Shown here: positions 5,386 through 6,502 of the stretch, in pieces
Layout: each line of letters begins with the position of its first letter
Position numbering within the stretch: position 1 is the first letter of the stretch
Assembly (NCBI GenBank): GCA_904394195.1
Contig: CAJFNH010000075.1
Location: 1 to 6,502, forward strand
Direction of reading: 5' to 3'
From: Candidatus Gallimonas caecicola
GTDB taxonomy: Bacteria; Bacillota; Clostridia; Christensenellales; Borkfalkiaceae
DNA: 6,502 nucleotides
Notes under the pieces: model-generated
Told to the model about the DNA's origin: nothing
Seen by the model: the letters and a program-made list of their open reading frames with translations, nothing else
The model's database searches: none
Program-made: the position numbers and the translations under genes

Positions 5386-5904
5386 ATGCAGTTTCCGTAT
5401 CAAAAGGTGCTCGTGCTCGGCTGCGGCGGGGCGGGCAAATCGACGTTTGCAGTGAGCATGGGCGCCCGCTTTTCTCTGCCCGTGGTGCATCTTGACAGGC
5501 TCTGGTGGCTGCCCGGATGGGTGGAGCGCAGCCGTGAAGAATTTGACGGCATGCTCGCCGCGGAGCTTGCAAAGCCTGCGTGGGTGATGGACGGCAATTA
5601 TCACCGCACCCTTTCGCAGCGCCTTGCGGCGGCGGATTGCGCCGTCTTTCTCGATGTTCCTTCGCGCATCTGTCTGGAGAGCGCATACGCGCGGGCGGAG
5701 CAATATGCGGGAAAAACGCGGCCCGATATGACGCAGGGCTGCCCGGAGCGCGTGGACGCGGAATTTGAAGAGTGGATCCTGCGCTTTGAGCAAGACGTCC
5801 GCCCTGCCATGCTCGCGGAGCTTGAGGGGAGCGGCAAGCCGCATTTTGTGTTTTCCTCGCGGGCGGCTGCATATGAATGGCTGGACCGTTTTCAAGGGGC
5901 TTGA
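5386..5904 (+). CDS. FlaR/adenylate-kinase-like P-loop kinase
   Basis: The 172-residue protein belongs to the group usually annotated as 'topology modulation protein' (FlaR) or adenylate-kinase-related. Walker A is GCGGAGKST (12-20), followed by the characteristic HLDRLWWLPGW (35-45), the WVMDGNYHRTL segment (66-76), FLDVPSRICL, and a GKTRPDM segment leading to ERVDAEFEEWILRF, which matches the lid region of these kinases. They are thought to phosphorylate a small molecule, possibly a nucleotide, but the substrate is not settled, and the DNA-topology label is historical. The start is the ATG at 5386, with GAAGGA (5371-5376) 9 nt upstream; an in-frame ATG at 5332 would overlap the ATPase gene by 41 bp and lacks such a site. 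It lies 13 bp after the ATPase stop and is last in the run. I see no clear terminator after it. Confidence 0.85.
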   Translation: MQFPYQKVLVLGCGGAGKSTFAVSMGARFSLPVVHLDRLWWLPGWVERSREEFDGMLAAELAKPAWVMDGNYHRTLSQRLAAADCAVFLDVPSRICLESAYARAEQYAGKTRPDMTQGCPERVDAEFEEWILRFEQDVRPAMLAELEGSGKPHFVFSSRAAAYEWLDRFQGA

Positions 5905-6114
5905 CGGGAATGTGCAGAAGTCGTGGTAAACTGTTATCGGATGATGGAAATGATTTTACTTTTGGGGTGAAAATATGCCTGCACGATTGGTGAAGAAATA
6001 TTGGAGTAAGTTTTTAGTCATTGACGAGGCAACAATAAAAAATTGTCAAAAGAAAATATATTAGGGATTTTAAAATATTTTTTTGCGGTAGAGCGGTAGG
6101 CAAGGAGGAAGTGA
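5905..6114. other. AT-rich junction region, mostly non-coding
   Basis: Composition changes from GC-rich to AT-rich within about 30 bp after the kinase stop. The region holds one short open frame (5975-6064), an AT palindrome near 6068-6080, and a short direct repeat GCGGTAG (6085-6091 and 6093-6099). I see no strong terminator, tRNA, att-like repeat or transposase here. Confidence 0.6.
5975..6064 (+). CDS. Possible 29-residue small protein or gene remnant
   Basis: The ATG at 5975 follows GGGGTGA (5964-5970) by 4 nt, a fair ribosome binding site, and opens a 29-codon frame ending in TAG at 6062-6064. The product is basic (MPARLVKKYWSKF at the N-terminus) with no recognisable family and no signal peptide. 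It could be a true small protein, a leader peptide for the DUF4279-like gene 50 bp downstream, or the 5' stub of a decayed gene. Confidence 0.25.
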   Translation: MPARLVKKYWSKFLVIDEATIKNCQKKIY

Positions 6115-6498
6115 ATGTTGGCTTTTTTTCGAATGACAATTAAAGGTGACGAATTGGATCCACAAGAAATCCAAAATAAATTAGATTTACCATCTAGTAT
6201 TTATTTTAAGGGAAGCGTGATTTATAAATTTGGAAGACCTCTGTTGCAAAAGACAAACAGGTGGGTGTATGATATTAATAGAAGTTGTAAAAGTTCGCGT
6301 GAAATACAATCATTTCTGTCGAAACAGTTAAGAATAATTCTTTCCTTGAAAAAAATATTGGATGAATATACCCTGAAATTTAAGAGTTGTATTGAGTTTA
6401 TTGTTTATGCAGAAAAAAAGGCTGATTTGACATTAAGCAAGTTCGACTTAAAGGCTTTATCTCAAATCGGAACGGAGTTTGTGGTTGCATTTAACTAA
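6115..6498 (+). CDS. DUF4279-like small protein, probably acquired
   Basis: The 127-residue product resembles DUF4279 proteins: an N-terminal beta strand with IKGDELDPQEI (9-19), a short helix leading to FKG (31-33), a conserved R-W region (W50 in NRWVYD), then a long helix ending in KKILDEY and the strands KSCIEFIVYAE and EFVVAF. The function of this family is not known to me; it is common in scattered accessory loci of Firmicutes. The start has a strong AAGGAGG (6102-6108) 6 nt upstream. Codon use is AT-rich (sampled lines 16-17/60 G+C), unlike every other gene here, so recent transfer is likely. It ends 4 bp before the window edge, and its right neighbour, which would show whether this is a toxin-immunity or prophage locus, cannot be seen. 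Confidence 0.7.
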   Translation: MLAFFRMTIKGDELDPQEIQNKLDLPSSIYFKGSVIYKFGRPLLQKTNRWVYDINRSCKSSREIQSFLSKQLRIILSLKKILDEYTLKFKSCIEFIVYAEKKADLTLSKFDLKALSQIGTEFVVAFN

Positions 6499-6502
6499 TT
6501 TG

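Noticed and set aside
5901..5932. TTGACG followed by TGGTAAACT as a promoter for the accessory region
   Set aside because: The spacer is 20 bp, too long for a normal sigma-A promoter, and the -10 matches only 4 of 6; not strong enough to list.
6043..6076. TTGTCA with TATATT or TAAAAT as a promoter for the DUF4279-like gene
   Set aside because: The spacers are about 8 and 22 bp. AT-rich DNA throws up such hexamers by chance, so the real promoter is not resolved.
1..6502. CRISPR arrays, tRNA or rRNA genes, insertion sequences, attachment sites
   Set aside because: Reading both strands I found no regularly spaced repeats, no cloverleaf-type sequence, no transposase or integrase, and no terminal inverted repeats.

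Overview
The window reads as a chromosomal stretch from a GC-rich member of the Clostridia/Firmicutes. This is an inference from the gene families (a C_GCAxxG_C_C protein, AsnA, a proB-like kinase, a FlaR-like kinase), the GGAGG-type ribosome binding sites and the sigma-A-like promoters; no marker gene fixes the species. Coding is dense on both strands. A sampled line in the body of the window is 43/60 G+C (4681-4740), whereas lines at the right end are 16-17/60 (6181-6240, 6361-6420).

Layout. Positions 1-251 (minus) hold the N-terminal part of an Sfp-type 4'-phosphopantetheinyl transferase that runs off the left edge. It is divergent from a 147-residue C_GCAxxG_C_C family protein (286-729, plus). 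A strong bidirectional terminator (740-774) separates that gene from a convergent glutamate-5-kinase-like amino acid kinase (789-1613, minus). Next is a small predicted lipoprotein (1680-2093, plus). Its stop codon abuts that of asnA, aspartate-ammonia ligase (2094-3077, minus), so the two genes meet tail to tail with no spacer. A divergent promoter region (3078-3218) then leads into a three-gene plus-strand run: a RecD/Dda-like superfamily 1 helicase (3219-4472), an ABC-like stand-alone ATPase (4509-5372) and a FlaR/adenylate-kinase-like P-loop kinase (5386-5904). After 5904 the composition drops to AT-rich and the only clear gene is a DUF4279-like small protein (6115-6498), which looks like acquired accessory DNA.

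Functional links. asnA and the proB-like kinase are amino-acid metabolism genes, each apparently with its own promoter. The helicase, ATPase and kinase are close enough to be one transcript, but no shared pathway can be read from the sequence.

The most notable signal is regulatory. Four promoters (PPTase, proB-like kinase, asnA, helicase) share one layout: a -35 of TTGCAT or TTGCCA, exactly 17 bp, then an extended -10 with TGn before TATACT, TACAAT or TATAAT. In two of them (PPTase and helicase) the -10 sits only 6-7 bp before the ATG and no ribosome binding site is present, which predicts leaderless mRNAs. For the helicase this moves the start from 3171 to 3219. I see no complete novel defence or mobile system in the window.
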